From Palsa-504 sp963790065 (GTDB lineage Bacteria; Actinomycetota; Actinomycetes; Streptosporangiales; Streptosporangiaceae), in contig CAWBNK010000007.1 in NCBI GenBank assembly GCA_963790065.1, positions 244,535-308,534 on the forward strand: a stretch of DNA of 64,000 nt, read 5' to 3'. The translations under genes and the position numbers were made by a program. Of the stretch, positions 35,980-44,369 are shown one piece after another; the first letter of the stretch is position 1; the number at the start of each line of letters is the position of its first letter. Below the pieces are notes generated by a model. That model did not search any database. It was not told the origin of the DNA and was given only the letters and a program-made list of their open reading frames with translations.

Positions 35980-36389
35980 TCCGCTGCGGCCGGAGCGCCG
36001 CTCATCACCGGCCGCACCTCAATCCACTCATGAATCGGCTGCCCGTCCTTACCTGGCGCAGACGACAGATAGGCCGCGACCTCGTGCGCCCGCGCTTCGG
36101 ACTCGACGTCGATGATGAACCAGCCGGCGGCGAGTTCCTTGGTTTCGGGGAACGGGCCGTCCGTGGTCACCGGTGCCATGCCCGGCCCGCCGTAGCGGAC
36201 GTATGTCCGCTCGGGACTCAGCGCCTGCACGTCGACGAACTCGCCCCGCTCGCGCAGCAGCTCGCCCACGTGGCGCTGGAATGCCATGTGCGCGGTGATC
36301 TCGTCCGCGGTCCACTCGCTGATCGGCACGAAGTCCGGGTGGCGCTCCGGGCCACCGGTGTAGTGCTTGAGCAGCAGGTACTTCGGCAT
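35976..36389 (-). CDS. YCII/DGPF-domain protein
   Basis: A 137-aa protein with the family motif in TTDGPFPETKELAAGWFIIDV and a ferredoxin-like alpha/beta pattern. It is the standard partner of ECF42 sigma factors; the molecular role is not established. The ATG at 36389 is supported by GAGGAG upstream; a GTG 6 bp earlier is possible. Coupled to the sigma gene by GTGA. Confidence 0.9.
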   Translation of the reverse strand: MPKYLLLKHYTGGPERHPDFVPISEWTADEITAHMAFQRHVGELLRERGEFVDVQALSPERTYVRYGGPGMAPVTTDGPFPETKELAAGWFIIDVESEARAHEVAAYLSSAPGKDGQPIHEWIEVRPVMSGAPAAAE

Positions 36390-36451
36390 CGTCACTCCTC
36401 ATATCCCGTGGCAGCCATCATGCCGTCGTCACACCCAGGACCATCGCCGCG

Positions 36452-37045
36452 TCAGCCACCCGCGGCCGCGTAGGTCACGATGATCGCGCCCGTACCGGTC
36501 ACCTGGCTGTCGGCCAACCGCAGCGGACGAAGCGCGCCATCATCGCGGAAAAGGCGCTTGCCGCCGCCCGCCAACAGCGGGTCGATCATCAGCCGGAGCT
36601 CGTCCACCAGGCCCAGGCCCATCAGGGTCTGGACCAGCCCGGGACTGCCGATCACGTGCAGGTCCTTGCCCTCCTCCGCCTTCAGCGCACGCACGGCCGC
36701 ACCGATGCCGCCCCGCAGGAGCCGCGAATTCTGCCAGCCCAGCGGCTCGTCGAGAGTCGTCGAGGCGACATACTTCGGCAACGCGTTCAGCGGCTCGGCG
36801 AGCGCCTGCTGATCCGGCGGCGCGTTGGGCCAGTGGGCAGCGAAGATCTCGTACGTGCCGCGCCCCAGCAGGTAGCCGCCCGCGCCGCGCACGTTCTCGA
36901 TCACCCAGTTCATGGACAGGTCATCGAAGTAGCGGGGATGCCAGCCACCATGCCGGAAGCCACCGGTCATGTCCTCATCGGCATAGCTGGGAGCCTGCAC
37001 CACCCCATCCAGCGTCATCCACTCGTTCGCGATCACCTTCCGCAT
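36452..37045 (-). CDS. RibD C-terminal / dihydrofolate-reductase-like protein
   Basis: A 197-aa NAD(P)H-dependent reductase-fold protein. It opens with VIANEWMTLDGVVQAP, followed by YLLGRGTYEIFAAHWP and DLHVIGSPGLVQTLMGLGLVDELRLMIDP, the RibD_C signature. Typical DHFR active-site residues for folate are not evident. It is often located with ECF42/YCII genes and may be part of that regulon. Substrate unknown. Confidence 0.88.
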   Translation of the reverse strand: MRKVIANEWMTLDGVVQAPSYADEDMTGGFRHGGWHPRYFDDLSMNWVIENVRGAGGYLLGRGTYEIFAAHWPNAPPDQQALAEPLNALPKYVASTTLDEPLGWQNSRLLRGGIGAAVRALKAEEGKDLHVIGSPGLVQTLMGLGLVDELRLMIDPLLAGGGKRLFRDDGALRPLRLADSQVTGTGAIIVTYAAAGG

Positions 37046-37215
37046 CCTGGCCTCCTACCGGTCGTGGCCTGCCGCTCCGCGTTCGCGTCGCGGAACAGCC
37101 CTGTCAACCGCTAGGACGAAGCCAGGGGGCCGTCCTCGACATGACTCGCGGACCGGCCATCGGTGCCCGTCAAGCACGCGAGATCGGAGGATGAAAAGGC
37201 GCTGTCTTCGCGCGT

Positions 37216-37638
37216 TCATTCAAAGGCCACCCCGACGAACTGTTCGCCGTGCTCGGTCCCCTCATACTTGGAGAGGTCCTCGCCGATCCAGACCAGCCGC
37301 AGGACTTGTCCGCCGGGGGCTTGAAAGTAGAGGTGCGGATCCGGGACGTCAAGCACCTTGACGCCGAAGGCGACAATTTTCTGCCTCATTTCGTCGACGT
37401 TGTCGGCCTTCAGCTCCAGGTAGATCGCCTTCAAAAACCCGCCCTCGTCCAGGCAGGCGTCCTCGTCCTCGTAGAGAAACGCGATGTAGAAGTTATCTCC
37501 CATGCGAATGTCGTCCTTCAGGTCACTCTCTCTCACGATCTCGCAACCTAGGACATCGCGATAGAATTCACGAATCCTGTCCTTTTCTGCTCGGGGAACC
37601 CGAACCGCTGAGTGATTTCCGAGGATTACCTTTTCCAT
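37216..37638 (-). CDS. VOC-family (glyoxalase-like) protein
   Basis: A 140-aa vicinal-oxygen-chelate protein: a beta-alpha-beta-beta-beta module with IREFYRDVLGCEIV and a second module with VAFGVKVLDVPDPHLYFQAPGGQVLRLVW. Metal ligands are uncertain. GGCAGGGATC lies before the ATG. It uses more A/T-containing codons than neighbouring genes (for example in the middle), which may reflect transfer. Substrate unknown. Confidence 0.83.
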   Translation of the reverse strand: MEKVILGNHSAVRVPRAEKDRIREFYRDVLGCEIVRESDLKDDIRMGDNFYIAFLYEDEDACLDEGGFLKAIYLELKADNVDEMRQKIVAFGVKVLDVPDPHLYFQAPGGQVLRLVWIGEDLSKYEGTEHGEQFVGVAFE

Positions 37639-37802
37639 GATCCCTGCCTGTCCGCTGATGTGGCTGAGAGTCGATCTGTCGCTGGTGGCCCGGGCGTTTG
37701 GTTCAGCGCACCTCCTCCGTGTTTAGACACCGGTTCGTTCTCGATGTGGGCGGGCCTCGCCGAACCTTTCCGGGCCGGACCGGCGAGCGGCGGGCCGTCG
37801 CC

Positions 37803-38768
37803 TCAGGGACCTGGACTCCCGGCGGCCCGCAGCCGCTGCCCGAGGACGCGCGCGGCCTCCTGGAGTTCGGGACACCTCACGATCCGGTACGACGCCGGGA
37901 TCGGCGCGATCTGCCCGGCGTACCACACCGGGTTGCTCGTGCTGCCGACCAGGCGGGCGCGCTCGGCGTCGAGCGGCTCAAGCCGCCCGAGGGCGCGGGG
38001 CAGCCAGCGCGTCACGGTTTCGAGGGGCGCGTCGATGATGATCTCGACGTCGTATTCCCATCCGACGGCGAGATGCTCCTCGAGCACGGCTACCGGGTCG
38101 AGGCCGGCGGGCGTGCTGAAGGAGTCCTCGAGCAGTTGCACCTCGCCGACCCGGTCGATCCGGTAGACCCGCCGGGCCGCGGCGGCGTGGGACCAGCACA
38201 GCAGGTACCACCGGCCGTGGCGGACGACGACCGCCCACGGGTCGGCCTCGATGACGTTCTCCGACCCGGCCTCGGAGCGGTAGCCGAGCCGCACCCGACG
38301 GTGGTCTGAGCAGGCCTGCACGAGAGCCGCCGTGGTCGCAGGATCGGGCCGGGCGGCGGCGCGGTCCGGTGCCGGTGCCGTGGTCCGGCGGACCGCCTCG
38401 GCCTGGGCGGCCACCGGTTCCGGGAGCGCACGCATGATCTTGCCCAGCGCGCTGCCGACCGGGTCGGCGGTATCGCTCGCGTCGTGATGGCCGTCGAGCA
38501 CGGCCATGACCAGGCCGAGAGCCTCGGCGCCGGTGAACATCAGCGGCGGAAGCCGCAGGCTGCGACCTACTCGGTAGCCCCCGTGAGGGCCGCGAACCGA
38601 TTCGATCGGGATGTCAGCCTCGCGCAGGATGCCGACGTACCGGCGGGCGGCCCGCTCTGAGACGCCGAGCTTGCCGGCCAGCCGGTCCGCGGAGATGCCC
38701 GGGCTGCCCTGGATCAGCTCGAGAGCTAGCAGGGCCCGTGCCGTGGGGCTCGCATCAGGCTTTAGCAC
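37803..38768 (-). CDS. YafY-like HTH-WYL transcriptional regulator
   Basis: A 321-aa regulator. The N-terminal HTH_11 is ISADRLAGKLGVSERAARRYVGIL, followed by a WYL domain with WAVVVRHGRWYLLCW and RVYRIDRVGEVQLLE, and a C-terminal WCX region. WYL domains sense nucleic-acid ligands or small molecules. Divergent from a VOC gene 98 bp away, which is its likely target. Confidence 0.9.
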   Translation of the reverse strand: MLKPDASPTARALLALELIQGSPGISADRLAGKLGVSERAARRYVGILREADIPIESVRGPHGGYRVGRSLRLPPLMFTGAEALGLVMAVLDGHHDASDTADPVGSALGKIMRALPEPVAAQAEAVRRTTAPAPDRAAARPDPATTAALVQACSDHRRVRLGYRSEAGSENVIEADPWAVVVRHGRWYLLCWSHAAAARRVYRIDRVGEVQLLEDSFSTPAGLDPVAVLEEHLAVGWEYDVEIIIDAPLETVTRWLPRALGRLEPLDAERARLVGSTSNPVWYAGQIAPIPASYRIVRCPELQEAARVLGQRLRAAGSPGP

Positions 38769-38866
38769 GTCTCACCAGTCCCGGATCAGAACATCCGGAA
38801 CAGAGTCTAACCGGCACACGTACAAACCGGACGTAGATCGTCCGCTATTGCGTGTACCGTGCCTCC

Positions 38867-39223
38867 ATGGCTATCGCACGCTTCCCAAGCATCGTCATCG
38901 ACTGTCCCGATGCGGGCGCTCTCGCGACGTTCTACGGCGCGATGCTGGACTGGAAGGCGGAGATCCGCCCCGGCTGGGGCGAGGTCCGCGCGGATTACGG
39001 TCAGTGCATCACCTTCCAGCAGGTGGAGGGCTATACCCCGCCGAGATGGCCAGCTCAGGAGGTGCCCCAGCAGATGCATCTCGACGTGATCGTCGACGAC
39101 CTTGACGCCGCCGAGGCCGCGGTTCTCGATCTCGGCGCGACCAAGCACGAGCACCAGCCGGGTACGACCTTCCGGGTGTTCCTCGACCCGGCCGGGCATC
39201 CCTTCTGCCTGTGCGTGAACTGA
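38867..39223 (+). CDS. VOC-family (glyoxalase-like) protein
   Basis: A 118-aa glyoxalase/bleomycin-resistance-like protein. Motifs: IVIDCPDAGALATFYGAMLDW, a middle MHLDVIVDDLDAAEAAVLDLGA and the closing FLDPAGHPFCLCV. The start MAIARF is chosen over an upstream ATG because the family begins there. Divergent from the WYL regulator. Confidence 0.88.
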   Translation: MAIARFPSIVIDCPDAGALATFYGAMLDWKAEIRPGWGEVRADYGQCITFQQVEGYTPPRWPAQEVPQQMHLDVIVDDLDAAEAAVLDLGATKHEHQPGTTFRVFLDPAGHPFCLCVN

Positions 39224-39245
39224 CCCCAGGCGGCGGATGCGGGTC

Positions 39246-40412
39246 CTATGGCCTGGGCGTGGCCGGGTACTTGCGGTCGAGGTAACTGCTGGCGACGGCG
39301 GCGTCGATCCTGGCCGGGACGGGAACGACACAGCTGCTGGCGTCCACGCTGCCGGTTGCGACGGCCTCCAGGCACCGTGCTTGCAGCGCGAAGCCAAGGT
39401 CCATCGACTCGATCGAATTGCCCAGCGGACGCGGTCCGGCCAGGTTGAACATGTGCCCGCGCGAGATCACGTGGATGCGCCGGCCGTCGTCGAGCTCGAG
39501 CGTCATGAGGTCGTCCTCGTACTCGCGGACGCCGGCGACGCCGGGAGCGCCGGCGAGGGCCTCGACGTCGATTTCGAGCGGGAAGTGGCCGGCGTTGGCC
39601 AGGATGACGCCATCAGGCAGCAGCGGCAGGTCATCAGCCGTCAGCACATCGCGGCCGCCGGTAACCGTGATGATCACGTCGGCGCCGGCAATAGCCTCGT
39701 CCCGAGGCGGTGTGCTGAAGCCGTCCAGGTGCGCCCGCAGCCGGGTAACAGGGTCGATGTCCACCACGGTCACCCGGGCGCAGGCGCCGCGGAAGTTGGC
39801 CGCGACTCCGCGCCCGCACGCGCCGTAGCCGAAGACCGTGACTTTCTCGCCGTTGGTCACGCGGTTGGTGAAGCGCAGATAGGACTCGAGCGTGCTCTGG
39901 CCGACGGCGTGCTCGTTCTCGGCGAACTGCTTGATCGGGCTGTCGTTGATCACCAGGATCGGCAGGTTCAGGCGGTCGCGCAGCGGCTCCAGGCGCATCC
40001 GGCCGGATGTCGTCTCCTCGGTACCCCCGCGCAGACCGTCGTAGGGCGCATCGAGGTACCTGGCGAATAGGTCGCCGCCGTTATCGAGGATGAGGTCCGG
40101 CTGGGCAGCGATCACCTGAGCGAGGTACCGGCCGTGCACCTGGCTGTCCTTCGTCGGGCCCCCGATCACCGTGACGCCCTCGGCCTCCAGCGCCTGCAGG
40201 GCATCGGGCTGGGTCGTGTTCAGGTTGCCGGTCGAGACCAGCCGCGCCCCGCCGTCTCGCAGGGTCAAGATCAAGGCCACCGTCTTGGCCTCGAGGTGGA
40301 TACCGGTCCCGATGGTGAGCCCCCGGAACGGCTGCGTGTCCTTGAATTCCGCCGAGATCGACCGAAGCAGCCGGCAATGCTCAGCAACCCAGTCAATGCG
40401 CGTAGGCATCAT
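39246..40412 (-). CDS. Divergent adenosylhomocysteinase-family protein
   Basis: A 388-aa homologue of S-adenosylhomocysteine hydrolase. The NAD loop is VFGYGACGRGVAANF, GGTEETTSGRMRL keeps the conserved Glu, and NAGHFPLEIDV is the family's C-terminal block. The segment that normally carries substrate-contact Lys and Asp-Asn reads NDSPIKQFAENEHAVGQS, which keeps Lys but differs elsewhere, and the usual DDGGDL is LDNGGDL. It may hydrolyse another thioether or be a regulatory paralogue. It ends just past the VOC gene and is divergent from the kinase-LLM fusion. Confidence 0.82.
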   Translation of the reverse strand: MMPTRIDWVAEHCRLLRSISAEFKDTQPFRGLTIGTGIHLEAKTVALILTLRDGGARLVSTGNLNTTQPDALQALEAEGVTVIGGPTKDSQVHGRYLAQVIAAQPDLILDNGGDLFARYLDAPYDGLRGGTEETTSGRMRLEPLRDRLNLPILVINDSPIKQFAENEHAVGQSTLESYLRFTNRVTNGEKVTVFGYGACGRGVAANFRGACARVTVVDIDPVTRLRAHLDGFSTPPRDEAIAGADVIITVTGGRDVLTADDLPLLPDGVILANAGHFPLEIDVEALAGAPGVAGVREYEDDLMTLELDDGRRIHVISRGHMFNLAGPRPLGNSIESMDLGFALQARCLEAVATGSVDASSCVVPVPARIDAAVASSYLDRKYPATPRP

Positions 40413-40455
40413 GCGGTCAGTCGTACCACGCAAGGGCGTCTGCCAAGCTGGGGGC

Positions 40456-41952
40456 GTGGATCCAGGGGACCTGGCGACGGCCGCGGAGCTGCCCGATCCG
40501 GCACTGGTGGTGCTGGTCGGTCCGTCGGGATCGGGGAAGTCGGTCTGGGCGGCGCAGCGGTACCGCCCGGACGAGGTGATCTCGTCGGACCGGCTGCGGG
40601 CGCTGGTGGGCAGCGGCGAGCACGACCTGGAGGCCTCGGCCGACGCCTTCACTGTGCTGGACCTGATCGTGGCGGCCCGGCTCCGCCGCGGCCTGACCGC
40701 CGTAGTGGACACGCTGGGCCTCGACCCGGCGCGCCGCCGTGGCTACCTGGAGCTGGCCAGGAGCAGCGGCATGCCCGCCGTCGCCGTGCTCGCGGACACC
40801 GATCCGGCCGAGTGCCGCCGTCGTAACCGGGCCCGCGATCAGGCGGTGCCCGCCGCTGCGCTGGAGGGTCAGTTGCGGCGGATGCGGGCGGCGGCCGCGG
40901 AGATCGCCGGCGAGGGATGGGACGTGGTGGCCACGGCCGCGCAGGCTCAGCCGGAGGCCTCGCACACCCCCGGCGCGAGGACGGCGGCCCGCCAGCAGCG
41001 GCAGCAGCCGGTCCGGATGGGCTTCGTGCTGCAGCTGTCGCGGTTTGGCTGGGATCGCGACCCGGCGGGCCCGGCGCACTGGCTGGCCGAGGTGGCCCGC
41101 GCCGCCGCGGAGGCGGGCCTGCAGGGAATCGCGCTGATGGACCACTTGATCCAGATCCCCCAGGTCGGCCGCGCCTGGGAGCCGATCCCGGAGCCGTGGG
41201 TGACGCTCGGGATGCTCGCGGGCCTCGAACCGGATCTCCGCCTGGGCACCCTGGTGACACCGGTGACGTTCCGGGCACCGGGGATCTTGGCCAAGACCGT
41301 GGCCACGCTCGACGCGCTGAGCGGCGGTCGGGCGTTCTGCGGCATCGGGGCCGGCTGGTGGGCGCGCGAGCACGCCGGTTACGGCCTGCCGTTCCCGTCC
41401 GCCCGGGCCAGGCTGGATGAGCTGGAGTCCGCCATCGAGACGCTACGTGCCCTGTGGCAGCCCGGCACCAGGGAGTACCGCAGTGAGCGGGTCTGGCTGC
41501 CGGAAACCACCTGCTACCCGCGGCCGGCCTCGCCGGTCCCGGTCATCGTCGGCGGCAGCGGCGAGAAGCGCACGCTGGCCATTGCCGCCCGGCTCGGCGA
41601 TGGCTGCAATCTGCCCTCTGACCTCAGCACGCTGGACCGCAAGCTCGCCGTCTTCCGCCAGCACTGCCTGGCGGCGGGGCGCGATCCGGCCCAGGCCGAG
41701 GTGACCGTGCTCGACGTCCCGATCATCGGCCGCGACCGCGAGCACGCTGCATCGATCGTGGAGAGACTGCACGGCGGGACCGCCGCCGCGGCCTTCGCCC
41801 GGCGGCATCACGCCGGCCCGGCCGACGAGCACATCGGCCGCTACCGGCTGCTGGCCGACCGCGGCGTGCAGACCGTGTTCGTCTCGCTCCCCGATCTGGC
41901 CGGCCCCGAGGACGTACTGCGCCTGGCCCCGGTGGCGGCCGCCTTCAGGTGA
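40456..41952 (+). CDS. P-loop kinase fused to F420/FMN-dependent LLM oxidoreductase
   Basis: A 498-aa two-domain protein. Residues ~15-165 are a polynucleotide-kinase-like P-loop ATPase: GPSGSGKS at 22-29, VVDTLGLDPARRRGYLEL and an Arg-rich lid CRRRNRARDQA. A Gln/Arg-rich linker follows. From ~187 it is an LLM-class oxidoreductase of the TIGR03560-like group: VLQLSRFGWDRDP, LMDHLIQIPQVG, LAKTVATLDALSGGRAFCGIG. The start GTG is chosen because the kinase pattern begins there. The frame is uninterrupted across the join, so it is a genuine fusion in this sequence. Biological role unknown. Confidence 0.85.
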   Translation: MDPGDLATAAELPDPALVVLVGPSGSGKSVWAAQRYRPDEVISSDRLRALVGSGEHDLEASADAFTVLDLIVAARLRRGLTAVVDTLGLDPARRRGYLELARSSGMPAVAVLADTDPAECRRRNRARDQAVPAAALEGQLRRMRAAAAEIAGEGWDVVATAAQAQPEASHTPGARTAARQQRQQPVRMGFVLQLSRFGWDRDPAGPAHWLAEVARAAAEAGLQGIALMDHLIQIPQVGRAWEPIPEPWVTLGMLAGLEPDLRLGTLVTPVTFRAPGILAKTVATLDALSGGRAFCGIGAGWWAREHAGYGLPFPSARARLDELESAIETLRALWQPGTREYRSERVWLPETTCYPRPASPVPVIVGGSGEKRTLAIAARLGDGCNLPSDLSTLDRKLAVFRQHCLAAGRDPAQAEVTVLDVPIIGRDREHAASIVERLHGGTAAAAFARRHHAGPADEHIGRYRLLADRGVQTVFVSLPDLAGPEDVLRLAPVAAAFR

Positions 41953-42526
41953 GCCCGAGCCAGGGTGCCGTTCGGTCCCGGTCCAGCTGCTCCGGCGCGC
42001 GCATGGTAGCGATCATGAGCTGGACCGCGTCCTGGACGTCCCTGGTCAGCTGGTAGCACGCCGTCGCCGAGCGGCACCCGGCCGGTGCGAACTGCTTCGC
42101 CGTCGCCACTACCTCCGGGGCCAATCCGGGCAGTTCCGCGGCGTCCTCGGGGTCAAGCGGCCAGCCCTCTCCCCCGGCCGCCGTTCCGAGGCTGGTGATC
42201 TGGTCACCCAGCCAGGCCCAGGGATCGGCGGTCAGGGCGGCATCCCAGTTCCGGGCAGACGGCTCGTTGTCCGTGAACTGCGGATGGTAGTGGGCCGCGC
42301 GGAAACTGCCCGGCGGGTCCGTGAGCCGGTCGAACAGGTCGGCCCGCCACAGCGGGCGATCGACGGTGGTGAGCTGGGACGCCGATTCGGTGCCTCGGTG
42401 GGAATGAGCCTGCAGCTCCCGGATCTCGATCCGGGCTCCATGTTCCATGGAAGCGTCGTCGAGGTTGATCTCGAACCAGTGCCGGATGGTGACGGCCGAG
42501 CGCGAAAGAGCGAGGATATGCTGCAC
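41945..42526 (-). CDS. Hypothetical protein
   Basis: A 193-aa soluble protein with aromatic-rich central motifs (RPLWRADLFDRL, FRAAHYHPQFTDNE, DPWAWLGDQI) and a helical C-terminus (LTRDVQDAVQLMIATMRAPE). Its end overlaps the LLM gene by 8 bp, tail to tail. No family was recognised. Confidence 0.65.
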   Translation of the reverse strand: MQHILALSRSAVTIRHWFEINLDDASMEHGARIEIRELQAHSHRGTESASQLTTVDRPLWRADLFDRLTDPPGSFRAAHYHPQFTDNEPSARNWDAALTADPWAWLGDQITSLGTAAGGEGWPLDPEDAAELPGLAPEVVATAKQFAPAGCRSATACYQLTRDVQDAVQLMIATMRAPEQLDRDRTAPWLGLT

Positions 42527-42665
42527 GATGCTCAGGTTATCTGTGGCTGGGCGGTAGGGCCCAGGATGCCAAACGGTCCAGGATTGCCCTGGTCCAGGAC
42601 TACTGCCAGCATCAGGTCAATGGCCCGGTACGGTGCCGGGCCGGGATCCCGAAGGAGCCAGTGCC

Positions 42666-43487
42666 ATGACCGCCACCAGCGGGCCGCCGGCCTCCGCCTA
42701 CGACGATGTCGTCGACCTGGGCCGCTACCCGATCGACGACCCGGCCGGCTCCGCGTACCAGGCCCTGGTCCAGACGTGCCAGGACCAGCTCCGTGACCAG
42801 GGCGTCGCCCAGCTCGCCGGTTTCCTCACCCCGGCCGCCGTCGACCATATGCTCGCCCTGGCCAGTCGGCTGAACGGCCAGGCCTGGGCGAGCGACCAGA
42901 CCCACACCGTCTACTTCGAGCCTGCCTATGATGCCGGCGGACCAGATCACCCGCGCGCGCTGATGCAGCACTCGGCCAAGAAGGCCATCGCCTACGACCA
43001 GATCCCGCCCGGCGCCCCGATCCGGCGGCTGTACGAGTCCGACGACCTGACCAGGTTCATCGCCGCGGTGCTGGGCAAGCAGGTCCTGTACCGCAGCGCC
43101 GACCCGCTGGACGCCCTGGAGATCGCGGTCTTCGGCGCGGGCGACGAGCTCGGCTGGCACTTCGACAACAGCGAGTTCTCGGTCACCGTGATGTACCAGC
43201 AGGCCGAGGCCGGGGGTCACTTCGACTACTATCCCTGGCTGCGTGACGGCCAGGACGAGAACTACCCGGGCGTCCAGAAGATCCTGCTCGGAGACTGCGG
43301 CGACGCCCTCCGCCTGCCGGGCAGCCCGGGCACGCTCGCGGTGTTCCGCGGCCAGCACGCTCTGCACCGGGTCACCGCGGTCAGCGGGCCCCGCCCCAGG
43401 ATCAACTCGGTGCTGACCTACGGGGAACACCCGGACATGAAGCTGAGCGAACTCACCCAGAAGCTGTTCTACGGCCGCACCGCCTGA
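42666..43487 (+). CDS. 2-oxoglutarate/Fe(II)-dependent oxygenase, ArpA/HalD-like
   Basis: A 273-aa jelly-roll oxygenase. The metal-binding HxD is in LGWHFDNSEFSV, the distal His in ALHRVTAVSG and the 2OG-binding Arg in GPRPRINSVLTY. The general pattern resembles ArpA proteins and amino-acid halogenases such as HalD/BesD. Those halogenases carry Gly in place of the Asp; here Asp is present, so hydroxylation or another oxidation is expected. The ATG follows AAGGAG at 8 bp. Divergent from the hypothetical at 41945. Confidence 0.85.
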   Translation: MTATSGPPASAYDDVVDLGRYPIDDPAGSAYQALVQTCQDQLRDQGVAQLAGFLTPAAVDHMLALASRLNGQAWASDQTHTVYFEPAYDAGGPDHPRALMQHSAKKAIAYDQIPPGAPIRRLYESDDLTRFIAAVLGKQVLYRSADPLDALEIAVFGAGDELGWHFDNSEFSVTVMYQQAEAGGHFDYYPWLRDGQDENYPGVQKILLGDCGDALRLPGSPGTLAVFRGQHALHRVTAVSGPRPRINSVLTYGEHPDMKLSELTQKLFYGRTA

Positions 43488-43495
43488 CCGAGCCG

Positions 43496-44254
43496 TTAGG
43501 CGGCGTGCAGGACGAAGAACAGGAAGCACAGGAAGCTCGGCGTGGCCCCGAGCTGCTCGGGGAACAGCTCGCGGGCTTCCGGCACCGGGTCCGGTTCGCT
43601 GATGACGGAGATCCGGAAGCCGGCTGCGGTGAAGGCGTCGGTCATCGCGTGCAGCGGCCGGTTCCAGAAGCTCATCGGGACGGTCTGGCCGCCCATGATC
43701 CAGTCCTCGGTCCAGTTGTAGGTGGCGAAATAGTCGGTCTTGCGCCCGGCCTGGCGCTGGAGCCCGTGGATGGCAAAGGGATGGTCGACGGATGCGATCA
43801 GCCGGCCGCCCGGCTTGAGCACGCGCCGCAGCTCGGCCAGCGCCGGCCCCCAGTCCTCCAGGTAATGCAGCACCAGGGCCGCGATGACATCATCGAACGC
43901 GCCGTCGGGGAACGGCAGCGGGCGGCCCAGGGCGGCCACCTGCAGGTCCGCGCCGTCACCAAGCCGCCTGCGGGCCTGCTCGAGCATCCCGGTGCTGGAG
44001 TCGAAGCCGGTCACGATGGCGCCCCGGTCGCGCAGCGCCGCGAACAGCGGGCCGGAGCCGCAGCCGGCGTCGAGGATCCGCCGGCCCGCCACGTCCCCGG
44101 CCAGGGCCAGGATCGCGGGCCGCGCGTAATAGGCATTTATGAGGCTGTCCTCGTTCTCGGCCGTGTACGCCTCAGCGAGGATGTCATAGTCGTTGACCCT
44201 GGGCGGATCAGCCGGCGGAGCGCCCTGGCCGGGAACGGGAGGCATGCGGTCCAT
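43496..44254 (-). CDS. Class I SAM-dependent methyltransferase
   Basis: A 252-aa methyltransferase. Motif I is ILDAGCGSGPLFAAL, the acidic post-I residue lies in VTGFDSSTGML, and motif IV is FDDVIAALVLHYLEDW, followed by LKPGGRLIASVDHP. The second half (AGFRISVISEPDPVPEA) fits the Methyltransf_11 group. The substrate is unknown. Convergent with the 2OG oxygenase (8-bp gap), so joint action is possible but not proven. Confidence 0.9.
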   Translation of the reverse strand: MDRMPPVPGQGAPPADPPRVNDYDILAEAYTAENEDSLINAYYARPAILALAGDVAGRRILDAGCGSGPLFAALRDRGAIVTGFDSSTGMLEQARRRLGDGADLQVAALGRPLPFPDGAFDDVIAALVLHYLEDWGPALAELRRVLKPGGRLIASVDHPFAIHGLQRQAGRKTDYFATYNWTEDWIMGGQTVPMSFWNRPLHAMTDAFTAAGFRISVISEPDPVPEARELFPEQLGATPSFLCFLFFVLHAA

Positions 44255-44369
44255 GCTGGCATACCCGGCCTGCCCGCATCCTCCCGGCAGGCGGATCGAT
44301 CCACTGAAGGACGCGGGTCAGCCCGCCATCCGCGCCGATCTCCCCACCATGGCCAGCGTCACGTCTGCC

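Noticed and set aside
42560..42612. Direct repeat GGTCCAGGA with CCTGGTCCAGG upstream of the oxygenase
   Set aside because: Short and of a composition expected by chance in this GC-rich DNA; no convincing operator.
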